Of a stretch of DNA of 64,000 nucleotides, positions 55,197 through 64,000 are shown one piece after another. The stretch spans positions 434,001 through 498,000 of the forward strand of contig NZ_DASYGY010000004.1 of the NCBI RefSeq assembly GCF_035999195.1, in the 5' to 3' direction. A model generated the notes under the pieces. The model worked only from the letters and a program-made list of their open reading frames with translations. It did not search any database and had not been told where the DNA came from. This DNA comes from Pseudoxanthomonas sp. GTDB lineage: Bacteria; Pseudomonadota; Gammaproteobacteria; Xanthomonadales; Xanthomonadaceae. The translations under genes were made by a program, and so were the position numbers. Each line of letters begins with the position of its first letter. Position 1 is the first letter of the stretch.

Positions 55197-55814
55197 TCAG
55201 TCGAGGGTATGTATGGAGTCGGCGACCCGCCGCACTTCGTCCGGATGGTGGCTGACGTAGACGATGGGCAGGCGGATCTCGTCCCGGACACGCTGCAGGT
55301 AGGGGATCAGTTCCTCGCGACGGGCCTGGTCCAGCGCCGACAATGGTTCGTCGAACAGCAACAGCGAGGGCTGCGACAGCAGGGCACGCCCGATCGCGAC
55401 ACGCTGGGCTTCGCCGCCTGACAGGTTGCGCGTGCGGCGCGGCAGCAGTGGCGCGATGCCGAGCAATTCGACCACGGCGTCGAAGCCGAATCGTGGCGCG
55501 CCGCGTCCGCCGTGGCGTCCGTAAAGCAGGTTGCGACGGACATCGAGATGCGGGAACAGGCGGGCGTCCTGGAACACGTAGCCCACGCGCCGGCGATGCA
55601 CCGGTTCATCGATCCGCTGCGCGCTGTCGAACAGGCAACGGCCGTCGATTTCGATACGGCCGGCGACCGGCGTGACCAGTCCGGCGATGGCGTTGAGCAC
55701 GGACGTCTTGCCTGCGCCGGACGGTCCCACCAGCGCGATCACGCGCGCGTCGTCGTCGATGCGCACGTGGCGATGGAAGTGGCCGCGCCGGAGTTCGATG
55801 TCGAGGCGGAGCAT
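55197..55814 (-). CDS. modC: Molybdate ABC transporter ATP-binding protein, lacking MOP domain
   Basis: A 205-residue ABC ATPase: Walker A GPSGAGKTS (about residues 30-38), Q-loop YVFQDARLFPHLDV, signature LSGGEAQRVAIGRALL (about 129-144), Walker B LLLFDEPLSALD (about 151-162) and the H-loop SHHPDEV. E. coli ModC has about 350 residues with a C-terminal molybdate-binding MOP domain; here the protein stops shortly after the ATPase domain (ADSIHTLD). It shares a base with the modB stop. This is either a genuinely short variant or a truncated gene, discussed in the findings. Confidence 0.88.
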   Translation of the reverse strand: MLRLDIELRRGHFHRHVRIDDDARVIALVGPSGAGKTSVLNAIAGLVTPVAGRIEIDGRCLFDSAQRIDEPVHRRRVGYVFQDARLFPHLDVRRNLLYGRHGGRGAPRFGFDAVVELLGIAPLLPRRTRNLSGGEAQRVAIGRALLSQPSLLLFDEPLSALDQARREELIPYLQRVRDEIRLPIVYVSHHPDEVRRVADSIHTLD

Positions 55815-56515
55815 CAGGCCTCCTCACCCTGGCGCGTGTGGTGCCGTCGGACCAGCCACTCCGAGAACAGCAAGGCCGTCAGCGAGATCACCACGGCCAC
55901 CGCGGCAAGGCGCCAGATACCGGCTTCGCCGCCCGGCACCTGCATCAGGCCGTAGATGGCCGATGACAGCGTCTGGGTTTCGCCGGGGATGTTGGAGACG
56001 AAGGTGATGGTGGCGCCGAACTCGCCCAGTGCCTTGGCGAACGCCAGCACGCTACCGGCGACCAGGCCCGGCCACGCCAGCGGCAGGGTGATGGTGAAGA
56101 ACACGCGCCACGGGCCGGCACCGAGCGTGGACGCGGCCTGCTCCAGGCGGCGGTCCGTCGCTTCGAGCGACAGCCGGATGGAACGCACCATCAACGGAAA
56201 GCCCATCACCGCGCAGGCCAGCGCCGCACCGGTCCAGCGGAACGCGAACACGATGCCGAACTGCTCCTGCAGGAACGCGCCGACCGTGCCCTGCGTGCCC
56301 AGTGTCACCAGCAGCGCGTAGCCCATCACGACGGGCGGCAACACCAGCGGCAGGTGCACGATGGCATCGAGCAGCGCCTTGCCGGGGAAGCGCGTGCGCG
56401 CCAGCAGCCAACCCACCAGTATCCCGACCGGCAGGCTGGCAAGCGCTGCGACCGTGGCCACCTTCAGGCTGAGGCGGATGGCGGTGAGCTCTTCCGGCGA
56501 GAACGCGTCTAGCAT
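55814..56515 (-). CDS. modB: Molybdate ABC transporter permease
   Basis: A 233-residue inner-membrane permease with about five TM helices. The cytoplasmic EAA loop is GEFGATITFVSNIPGETQTLSSAIYGLM region preceded by LEQAASTLGAGPWRVFFTITLPLAWPGL (EAA-like, about 135-165). The N-terminus LTAIRLSLKVATVAALASLPVGILVGWLLAR is also typical of ModB. It shares one base with modC and follows modA by 7 bases, so all three are one operon. Confidence 0.93.
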   Translation of the reverse strand: MLDAFSPEELTAIRLSLKVATVAALASLPVGILVGWLLARTRFPGKALLDAIVHLPLVLPPVVMGYALLVTLGTQGTVGAFLQEQFGIVFAFRWTGAALACAVMGFPLMVRSIRLSLEATDRRLEQAASTLGAGPWRVFFTITLPLAWPGLVAGSVLAFAKALGEFGATITFVSNIPGETQTLSSAIYGLMQVPGGEAGIWRLAAVAVVISLTALLFSEWLVRRHHTRQGEEA

Positions 56516-56522
56516 GGGCCGC

Positions 56523-57308
56523 TCAGGGCTTCACCGAAAAGCCGCGGCGCTGGAAGATCGCATCGGCAGCGGGTGAGGAAAGCCACTGCACGAACCGCGT
56601 CGCCTGCGCCGAGCGCGCGCCGCGCAGTGCGGCCACCGGGTAGACGATCGGCGGATGGGAATCCTCGGGGAAGGTGGCCAGCACGCGCACACCGGGTTCA
56701 GCCCTGGCATCCGACGCATACACGATGCCCAGCGGGGTTTCGCCGCGCGCCACCAGCATCAGGGCTGCGCGCACGCTGTCGGATTCGGCCAGCCGCGCCT
56801 TGACGCCGTCCCACAGCGCCAGCGATGCCAGCGATGCCCGGGCGTACTTGCCGGCCGGCACGGTCTGCGTCTGACCGACGGCGAGGCGGCCGCTGCCCAG
56901 GGCGGTGAGCAGTGTCGCCGGACGCTTCAGGTCGACCTGTACCTTGCTCGCCTTCGGCGCGATCAGCACCAGCTGGTTGCCCAGCAGGTTGCGGCGCGTG
57001 GCGACTTCGAGCCTCTGTCGCTGCTGCAGATGGTCCATCCATTCCAGGTCGGCGGAAAAGAACACGTCGGCCGGCGCGCCCTGTTCGATCTGTCGGGCGA
57101 GGGCGGAACTGGCGGCGTACGACACGCGGACCGGGACGCCGGTCTGCGCCTGGTAAGCGGCAGCGGCCTCGTCCAGCGACTCCTTCAGGCTGGCGGCGGC
57201 GAACACGGTCAGGCCGCGTTCCTGCGCGAGGACCGTGGTGGACGCCAGGGACGCGAGCGCCACGGCAAGTGCCCAGAACGCGTCGCGGAGCAGCGTGGAT
57301 GGGGTCAT
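56523..57308 (-). CDS. modA: Molybdate ABC transporter substrate-binding protein
   Basis: A 261-residue periplasmic protein with a signal peptide ([17 protein letters not shown]). The mature protein starts [28 protein letters not shown], with molybdate-binding serine/alanine positions in AAASLKESL and [43 protein letters not shown] and [21 protein letters not shown] follow, as in ModA. First gene of modABC; no ModE-like regulator is nearby. Confidence 0.93.
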   Translation of the reverse strand: MTPSTLLRDAFWALAVALASLASTTVLAQERGLTVFAAASLKESLDEAAAAYQAQTGVPVRVSYAASSALARQIEQGAPADVFFSADLEWMDHLQQRQRLEVATRRNLLGNQLVLIAPKASKVQVDLKRPATLLTALGSGRLAVGQTQTVPAGKYARASLASLALWDGVKARLAESDSVRAALMLVARGETPLGIVYASDARAEPGVRVLATFPEDSHPPIVYPVAALRGARSAQATRFVQWLSSPAADAIFQRRGFSVKP

Positions 57309-57383
57309 GCGAACGACTCCTGGGGCGGGCGATTCGATGATGCGATGCGCGGGCTCGCGGTGGCAGGACGGCGCCGGGTCGGA

Positions 57384-58193
57384 TCAGCGCGGCGCCAGCG
57401 CCTTGTTCAGCACCGCCGCCAGCGCCACGCCACCGGCGCGCAACTGGCGCTCGGCGATGGGCAAGTGCTTGTCCACGTAAGCCTGTTCGAGTTTCGCGCG
57501 GCGTGGATAGAAGTCCGGCTGGATCACGACGCGGCACGACTGCTCGGCCCACGCGGCCGCAGGCGGCGGCAGCGTCATGGCCGCCAGGGTGGGACGCGGC
57601 AACGTGCGCAGGTGATCCAGGTAAGCCTGTTCGCTGCGGCCGGTGGACAGCAGCATGCGGCTGTCCCACAGCGTGTGCAGGTTGGTACCGCGCCCGTTCC
57701 AGTTGATCTGCGCATCGTTGCCGCCCTTGTCGCGCGCGTAGCCGGCGTGCAAGGGCTGGTGCGCGTCGCCGACGAAATGCACGACGAACTTCAAGGCCTG
57801 CAACCGCTCCGCGCGCGTGCGCGCCGGATCGGCCAGGATCGCGGTCTGCGCGCGGATGGCTTCCACCACGCAGTTACCGCCTGGGCAATCGCGGCGCTGC
57901 GAATAGACGCAATCGTCTTCGCCGAGATTGACGAAGTGCCAGTTCGCGCTTTGCCGGCCCAACACGGGATCGTTCTTGCGCAGGTCGTCCGCCCAGCCGG
58001 CAATGCCGGCCAGCGTGGGGTCCGGTTCGCCCTGCAGCAGCGCGTCGATCCGGCGGCGCGTATCCGGGGTCAGGTCGTCCCAGGCCAGCAGGGCGACCAG
58101 CCGATGCCCCAGCAGGCCCCATGCCTGCGCCGGCACCGGCAGCAGCACGAGGGCGGTGACGAGAACGAGGGATGAAAAAAGGGGACGGACCAT
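57384..58193 (-). CDS. S1/P1-type single-strand nuclease
   Basis: A 269-residue secreted zinc nuclease. The signal peptide ends at AQA, so the mature N-terminus is Trp25, which supplies the first zinc ligands; AWGLLGHR holds Trp25 and His30. Other zinc ligands should be in IAGWADDLR, ANWHFVNLG, VVHFVGDAHQPLHAGYARDKGGND and NLHTLWDS, the full S1/P1 trinuclear-zinc pattern. It degrades single-stranded DNA/RNA or 3'-nucleotides. It lies next to modABC, but a functional link is not evident. Confidence 0.93.
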   Translation of the reverse strand: MVRPLFSSLVLVTALVLLPVPAQAWGLLGHRLVALLAWDDLTPDTRRRIDALLQGEPDPTLAGIAGWADDLRKNDPVLGRQSANWHFVNLGEDDCVYSQRRDCPGGNCVVEAIRAQTAILADPARTRAERLQALKFVVHFVGDAHQPLHAGYARDKGGNDAQINWNGRGTNLHTLWDSRMLLSTGRSEQAYLDHLRTLPRPTLAAMTLPPPAAAWAEQSCRVVIQPDFYPRRAKLEQAYVDKHLPIAERQLRAGGVALAAVLNKALAPR

Positions 58194-58257
58194 GCCGGTA
58201 CTTTACCCGACACGGGCCGTTCCCCGATTTGCCGCAGGCGACGGATCGGTTGTCTGC

Positions 58258-58878
58258 TCAGAACGTCAGGACATAAGCCACGCCGTAGACCATCGGATCG
58301 ATGTTGGCGGTGCCCAGGTCCACGCCATCCACGCTGACGTCGGTATCGATGTCGATCCAGCGCGCATCCACGCGCACGGCGCCGCGCTCGCTGACCTTGA
58401 TGTCGAGCCCCGCATGCGCGGCCAAGCCCCACGAGTCGTCCAGCTTCAGGTCGGTGCCTGCCAGCGCGCCCTGGGTGTCCTCGCTGAAGAAGGTGGTGTA
58501 GTTCAGGCCGGCGCCGAGGAACGGCGACACCTTGCCCTTGCTGTTGAAGTGGTACTGCAGTGACACGGTCGGCGGCAGGTGCTTGGTGCTGCCCACGGTG
58601 CCGACGCCGTCGACGGCGATGTCGTGCTTGAACGGCAGGGCGGCCAGCACTTCCAGGCCCAGGTTGTCGCGCAGGAAGTATTCGAAGGTGATGGTCGGCT
58701 TGACGTCGCTGTCGATGTCCAGCGGCAGGGTGCCGCCGGCGAGCGAGCCATTGCCGGACTTGGGGTTCACCTGGTGCGCGCCGACGCCCAGGGTCCAGTC
58801 GCCCTTGGACTGGGCGAAGGCGGGCGCGGCGGCGCCGAAGGCAAGGGCGACGGCGATCGGGATCAGGGTCTTCTTCAT
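58258..58878 (-). CDS. ompW: OmpW family outer membrane protein
   Basis: A 206-residue protein with a signal peptide (MKKTLIPIAVALAFGAAAPAFA) and an eight-stranded beta-barrel. Family pattern: KGDWTLGVGAHQVNPKSGNG, PTITFEYFLRDNLGLEVLAALPFKHDI, LPPTVSLQYHFNSKGKVSPFLGAGLNYT. The C-terminus ends VAYVLTF with a terminal Phe. OmpW channels are thought to pass small hydrophobic molecules across the outer membrane. Single gene, divergent from gap. Confidence 0.92.
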   Translation of the reverse strand: MKKTLIPIAVALAFGAAAPAFAQSKGDWTLGVGAHQVNPKSGNGSLAGGTLPLDIDSDVKPTITFEYFLRDNLGLEVLAALPFKHDIAVDGVGTVGSTKHLPPTVSLQYHFNSKGKVSPFLGAGLNYTTFFSEDTQGALAGTDLKLDDSWGLAAHAGLDIKVSERGAVRVDARWIDIDTDVSVDGVDLGTANIDPMVYGVAYVLTF

Positions 58879-59040
58879 GGTGGTGACGCTCGTTGGAAGG
58901 TGGCGTCAGTCTCTGCCCGCGTTTCCCGTGCTGCCTTGATCCTGATCAATGCCCGCGGGGACGTGCCGCCGGGGTGGCCTGTTAGAATGTCGGCCCCCGT
59001 CAACCCCGCCGCGCCGCGTGCGTGGCCGCAGGAGTCCTGA

Positions 59041-60048
<1,008 letters not shown>

Positions 60049-60070
60049 GCCGCAGGCTCCGGCGGCATCG

Positions 60071-60096
60071 CACGGGCGCCCCTGGGGGCGCCCGTG
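60071..60096 (+). terminator. GC-rich hairpin after gap
   Basis: CACGGGCGCCCC / GGGGCGCCCGTG (60071-60082, 60085-60096): a near-perfect palindrome of about 11 usable pairs with a CTGG loop. The T-tract is weak (TCGTTTG), so termination is probable, not certain. Confidence 0.6.
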
Positions 60097-60263
60097 TCGT
60101 TTGCGGGTATCGCGAAGTGATACGGAGCGGGCGGGATGGCGCCACCTGCGCATCGAATCTTGCAAATCCGGCCGCCTTGGCCGAGGCTGCGGCGAGGCTG
60201 AATGGACGGCCGGGGAGCGGATGCGTCCGTTCCCGCATCGAACACGCAACGACGGGGTAGGCG

Positions 60264-62990
60264 ATGGATGATCTGGCGGGAGTGCTGGTGCTGCTCGGCC
60301 TGGCGGTACTGGCCGTGCCGGTACTGCTGATCGTGGCGCTGGTCGCCATCAGCGGGCTGAAACGCCGGGTCGGCGAACTGGAACGGCAGGTGATGCAGCT
60401 GCGCAGCGCGCCGGTTGCGTCCGTCGCACCGCAGGCGGCGGATGTCGCGACACCCGCGCCGGTCGATGACGGGCCGACGCTGACCGAACTCGTGCGGTCG
60501 CCGCCGGTGCGCGTCCAGACACCGCCTCCCACCCCGGCGGCCGCGACGCCGCCACCGATTCCCCCGCAGCGCCCCGTGCCTGCGGCGCCGCCCGTGGAAC
60601 CCGCGCCGGCGGTGCCGCCGCGCCCACCGCGCCCCGAAGCGCCGCCACGTCCCGCCAAACCCGATGTGTTCACCGTCGCCCTGCGTGCGGTGCAACGCTG
60701 GTTCACTGTCGGCAACGTACCGGTCAAGATCGGCGTGCTGGTGCTGTTCGCCGGCGTGGCCGCGCTGCTGAAGTACGGCGCGGACCAAGGCTGGTTCACC
60801 CTGCCGCCGGAACTGCGTCTGGCCGGCATCGCGGCAGCGGCGCTGGGCGCGCTGGTTTTCGCGTGGCGCAAGCGCGACAGCAACCGCACATTCGCCTTGA
60901 GCGTGCAGGGCGGTGCCATTGGCGTGCTGCTGCTGGTCGCGTTCGCGGCGTTCAAGATCTTCGGCGTGATGCCGGCCGGCGCGGCCTTCGCGCTGAGCAT
61001 CGTGCTGATCGCCGGTGCGGGCATGCTGGCGGTGCTGCAGGATGCGAAGTCGCTGGCCGTGTTCGCGCTGCTGGCAGGCTTCCTCGCGCCGATCTGGCTG
61101 TCCACCGGCAGCGGCAACCACGTGGCGCTGTTCTCGTACTACGCGGTATTGAACGCGGCCATCGTCGGCATCGCCTGGTACAGGTCGTGGCGCGTGCTGA
61201 ACCTGCTCGGCTTCCTCTTCACCTTCGGCATCGGCACCGCGTGGGGCCTGTTCGACTATGCGCCGGAGAAGTACGCCAGCACGCAACCTTTCCTGGCACT
61301 GTTCTTCGTGTTCTACCTGCTGATCCCGCTGCTGTTCGCGCGTCGCCAGCCGGCCAGCCGGCGCGACTTGATCGACGGATGTCTGGTGTTCGGCATGCCG
61401 CTGGTCGCGTTCTCGCTGCAGGAGGGGCTGATGCAGGGCGGCAGCTTCGAGGACAGCCGACTGCCGCTGGCGTTCTGCGCGCTGGGGCTTGGCGTGATGT
61501 ATGCGGTGCTGTCGCGGGCGTTGCGGCGTCGCGAGAATTACGACGTGCTGGCGCATTCGTACGCCCTGCTGGCGGTCGGCTTCGCCACGCTGTCCGTGCC
61601 GCTGGCGCTGTCGGCGCAGGCCACGGCCTGCGTGTTCGCGCTGGAAGGCGCGGCGCTGGCGTGGCTGGGACTGCGGCAGTCGCGCCTGTTGCCGCAGTTT
61701 ACCGGTGCGGGCCTGCAGCTTGCGGCGGCGGTGGCGTTCTTCATCGCGAGCGCCGACGCGCCGTCGTGGGATACGACCGCTGCCGTGCCGATGTTCGCCA
61801 ACGCGGCCTTCATGAGCGCATTGCTGATCGCGGCCGCAGGCGTTGCCAGTGCCTGGGCGTATCGCGGGCGGAGTGCCGGCGTGGCGCTGGTGTACTACCT
61901 GTGGGCGCTTGCCTGGTGGCTGGGCAACGGCGTGCTCGAGATCGACACCCACATCGACGGAGATAGTGAGCCAGACGCGATGCTCGCCTTCATCGCGCTC
62001 ACCGGCTGGCTGGCAGCGGAAGTGCATCGCCGGCGCCCGGCCGGCGCGCTCGCCTGGACCACGCTGGCCGCGCTGGCGTCCGCCGCGCCGCTGGCGCTGT
62101 GGCAGACCGCGGAGCACCAGCAGCCCTTCGCCGGCAATGGCGTGTGGGCATGGCTCGCCTATGCGGTACTCGGCGTCCGCAGCCTGATGTGCCTGCGCGA
62201 CAGCGATCATCGGCTGGCCGGTGCGGCGCAGTTCGTGTGGTGGCTGGTGTGGCCGCTGGTGGCGAGCCTGCTGCTGGCCTGGCTGCCCGGACATGTGCAG
62301 GGCATGGGCAGTGGTTGGCAGGCCGGTCTCATCGCGTTGCCATGGCTGGTGGTGGTGGCGCTCGCGCTGTTCCGTTGGGCATGGCTGGCGGCTCCGCTTG
62401 GCGACCGGTTCGATGGCTGGCGTACACCGTTGCTGGGCGTGCTGTTCGCCGCACTGGGCCTGTGGTGGCTGGTGTCGCTGTTCATGGCCGGCAGCGCGCG
62501 TCCGCTGCCGTGGATGCCGGTGCTGAATCCGCTGGAACTCGCCCAGTTCGCGGTGCTGGTCCTGCTGCTGCGCTGGTGGCTGCCGGAAACCCGTACGCTG
62601 CCGCCGGCGCGCATCGTGCTGCTGTCGTCGCTGGCCTTCGTGTGGATCACCTCGGTGGTGCTGCATGCCGTGCATCACTGGGGCGGCGTGCCGTGGAACG
62701 AGGGTCTGCTGTCGGGCAGCCTGGCGCAAACCAGCCTGACCATCACCTGGAGCGTGCTGGGCGTGCTGGGCTGGGTGATCGGGTCGCGCCGCGGCCAGCG
62801 CATGTTGTGGCTGGGCGGTGCGGTGCTGATGGGCGTGGTGCTGGCCAAGCTGGTCTTCGTCGATCGCCAGCATCTGGGCAACCTGCTCGGCATCGGCTCG
62901 TTCATCGGCTACGGCCTGTTGTGCACCGTGGTGGGCTATCTGGCGCCGGCACCGCCGCGGCGCATCGACAACGAGGAAGCACCCGCATGA
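60264..62990 (+). CDS. DUF2339 multi-spanning membrane protein
   Basis: A 908-residue protein. It starts with a hydrophobic helix (DDLAGVLVLLGLAVLAVPVLLIVALVA), a short coil (LKRRVGELERQVMQLRS), then a Pro/Ala-rich linker (about residues 55-130) and at least 20 TM helices from about residue 150 on. The DUF2339 signature region is the membrane block starting KIGVLVLFAGVAALLKYGADQGWFTLPPELRL. The function is unknown; relatives often sit beside DUF3999 proteins, as here (4-base overlap). It is probably an envelope component. Confidence 0.88.
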   Translation: MDDLAGVLVLLGLAVLAVPVLLIVALVAISGLKRRVGELERQVMQLRSAPVASVAPQAADVATPAPVDDGPTLTELVRSPPVRVQTPPPTPAAATPPPIPPQRPVPAAPPVEPAPAVPPRPPRPEAPPRPAKPDVFTVALRAVQRWFTVGNVPVKIGVLVLFAGVAALLKYGADQGWFTLPPELRLAGIAAAALGALVFAWRKRDSNRTFALSVQGGAIGVLLLVAFAAFKIFGVMPAGAAFALSIVLIAGAGMLAVLQDAKSLAVFALLAGFLAPIWLSTGSGNHVALFSYYAVLNAAIVGIAWYRSWRVLNLLGFLFTFGIGTAWGLFDYAPEKYASTQPFLALFFVFYLLIPLLFARRQPASRRDLIDGCLVFGMPLVAFSLQEGLMQGGSFEDSRLPLAFCALGLGVMYAVLSRALRRRENYDVLAHSYALLAVGFATLSVPLALSAQATACVFALEGAALAWLGLRQSRLLPQFTGAGLQLAAAVAFFIASADAPSWDTTAAVPMFANAAFMSALLIAAAGVASAWAYRGRSAGVALVYYLWALAWWLGNGVLEIDTHIDGDSEPDAMLAFIALTGWLAAEVHRRRPAGALAWTTLAALASAAPLALWQTAEHQQPFAGNGVWAWLAYAVLGVRSLMCLRDSDHRLAGAAQFVWWLVWPLVASLLLAWLPGHVQGMGSGWQAGLIALPWLVVVALALFRWAWLAAPLGDRFDGWRTPLLGVLFAALGLWWLVSLFMAGSARPLPWMPVLNPLELAQFAVLVLLLRWWLPETRTLPPARIVLLSSLAFVWITSVVLHAVHHWGGVPWNEGLLSGSLAQTSLTITWSVLGVLGWVIGSRRGQRMLWLGGAVLMGVVLAKLVFVDRQHLGNLLGIGSFIGYGLLCTVVGYLAPAPPRRIDNEEAPA

Positions 62991-64000
62991 AGAAGTGGCT
63001 GATGGTCCTGTCTCTGCTGCCCGTGCTCGCCGCCGCGCAGGCGCCAACGTCTGCTCCCTATGCGAAGCGCTGGCCGCTGACGTTGTCGTCCGAACAGGCG
63101 GGTGCGTACCGCGTGGTCCTCGACCGCGAGGTCTACACCACCACGGCATGGCCGGACCTGCGCGACATCGATGTGCTGGATGCGCAGGGCAGGCCGGTGG
63201 CGGCGGCACTGTTCGGCCCCGAGCAGCCCACGGCCCTGCCGGCGCGACGCATCGTGGTGCCATGGTTTCCGCTGCCGGCGCTGCAGCAGGATCCATCGGT
63301 ACCGTCGCGCGTGTCGGCGCAGTTCGGCGAGAACGGCCGCATCGTGCGCATCGAGGCCGACGGTGGCGGTACGGCCGCCTCCGGTCCCGCACGTGCCTTC
63401 CTGGTCGACCTGAGCGGCATCCGCGATACGCCCGAAGCGCTGGAGTTCACCTGGGATGCCGGCACGCCGCGCGAATCGCGCTATCGGGTCGAAGGCAGCC
63501 AGGACCTGCAGGCGTGGGAGGTCGTGCAGGACCGCGTGACCCTGGTCGAGCTGCAGCGCGGCCCGCAACGCCTGCTGCGCGACGAGGCGCCGATCCGCGG
63601 CGGTCTTCGCTACATCCGCTTCGTGCCGCTCGATGCCTCGCCGGCCCTGCCGATCCGTGAGGTGCGCGTGCGCCTGCAGGCCGTGCATCCGCGCCAGGAT
63701 GTGCAGTGGTCGGAGCTGCAGGGCCGGCGCATGTCCGAGCAGGGTGTGGACGGCTACACCTACGAAAGCGATGGGCGCTATCCCGTGGCCCTGGCCGATC
63801 TGGCGATGGACGACTACACCGTCGGCGAATGGACGCTGGAGAGCCGCGACAGCACGGACGCGCCGTGGCGACTGCGCGCCGGGCCGTGGGTGGCGTATCG
63901 CGTGGCCGGCGAACAGCCCAGCGCCTCGCCGGCGCAACCGTTGTCGAGCGGACCGGCACGCGACCGCTACTGGCGGCTGCGCAACACCGGCGCACTGCCG
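62987..64000 (+). CDS. DUF3999 domain protein (partial, C-terminus outside window)
   Basis: The first 338 residues of an exported protein. A signal peptide (MKKWLMVLSLLPVLAAAQA) precedes the DUF3999 region, a beta-rich domain (YAKRWPLTLSSEQAGAYRVVLDREVYTTTAWPDLRDIDVLDAQGRPV ... RYRVEGSQDLQAWEVVQD). The C-terminal TM helix expected for the family lies beyond the right edge. Start overlaps the DUF2339 stop (ATGA). Function unknown. Confidence 0.85.
   Translation, partial: MKKWLMVLSLLPVLAAAQAPTSAPYAKRWPLTLSSEQAGAYRVVLDREVYTTTAWPDLRDIDVLDAQGRPVAAALFGPEQPTALPARRIVVPWFPLPALQQDPSVPSRVSAQFGENGRIVRIEADGGGTAASGPARAFLVDLSGIRDTPEALEFTWDAGTPRESRYRVEGSQDLQAWEVVQDRVTLVELQRGPQRLLRDEAPIRGGLRYIRFVPLDASPALPIREVRVRLQAVHPRQDVQWSELQGRRMSEQGVDGYTYESDGRYPVALADLAMDDYTVGEWTLESRDSTDAPWRLRAGPWVAYRVAGEQPSASPAQPLSSGPARDRYWRLRNTGALP

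Overview
The window is about 64 kb of GC-rich, densely coded chromosomal DNA. No intergenic gap exceeds about 300 bases. The gene content is that of a gammaproteobacterium of the family Xanthomonadaceae, most like Pseudoxanthomonas, Lysobacter or Luteimonas. Support comes from a pilMNOPQ operon divergent from a class A penicillin-binding protein, the gmk-rpoZ-spoT-ridA order, PepQ, a DUF1631 protein paired with a PilZ protein, L31 type B, and dispersed intergenic repeats of xanthomonad style. The genus is an inference from protein character, not from a search. I saw no rRNA, tRNA, CRISPR array, insertion sequence or phage gene.

Layout. 1-2.6 kb: an arsenic cluster (ACR3 arsenite efflux pump cut by the window edge, ArsR repressor, a sterol desaturase-like membrane hydroxylase, ArsH). 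2.7-9.6 kb: small accessory genes (YCII/DGPF protein, Sel1-like secreted protein, large M48 membrane protease, zinc-ribbon/MAPEG pair, an AT-richer DUF3592 gene) and PepQ. 9.6-15.5 kb, minus strand: PilZ and DUF1631, hemW, rdgB, a VOC protein, rph. 15.6-20.8 kb, plus strand: yicC, gmk, rpoZ, spoT and ridA, a core RNA-quality-control, GMP and ppGpp block with several repeat elements between genes. 20.9-26.9 kb: an AraC-type regulator divergent from a beta-helix lipoprotein, a diheme c-type cytochrome lipoprotein and a TonB-dependent receptor. 27-32 kb: recG, nucleoside hydrolase, rpmE2, gltA. 32-34 kb: isochorismatase-fold hydrolase, Lrp/AsnC regulator, an unknown. 33.9-41.5 kb: PBP1A and the pilMNOPQ type IV pilus assembly operon. 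41.6-48.4 kb: a six-gene MoxR/DUF58/Bat (aerotolerance-type) operon. 48.6-52.6 kb: dicarboxylate symporter, transketolase, 2OG-Fe(II) oxygenase. 52.6-58.9 kb, minus strand: acetyl-CoA hydrolase/transferase, flavin reductase-like protein, modABC molybdate transporter, S1/P1 nuclease, OmpW. 59-64 kb: gap (GAPDH), then a DUF2339 and DUF3999 membrane protein pair, the last cut by the window edge.

The least explained system is the AraC / beta-helix / diheme cytochrome / TonB receptor block. It sits between ridA and recG, where related bacteria commonly run straight from the gmk-rpoZ-spoT genes to recG, so it looks like an inserted envelope module of unknown substrate. A second notable structure is a family of 7-bp tandem repeats (GTGATTG/C) downstream of yicC and spoT. 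Inverted copies run into the 5' coding region of gmk, where they encode its extra N-terminal residues.
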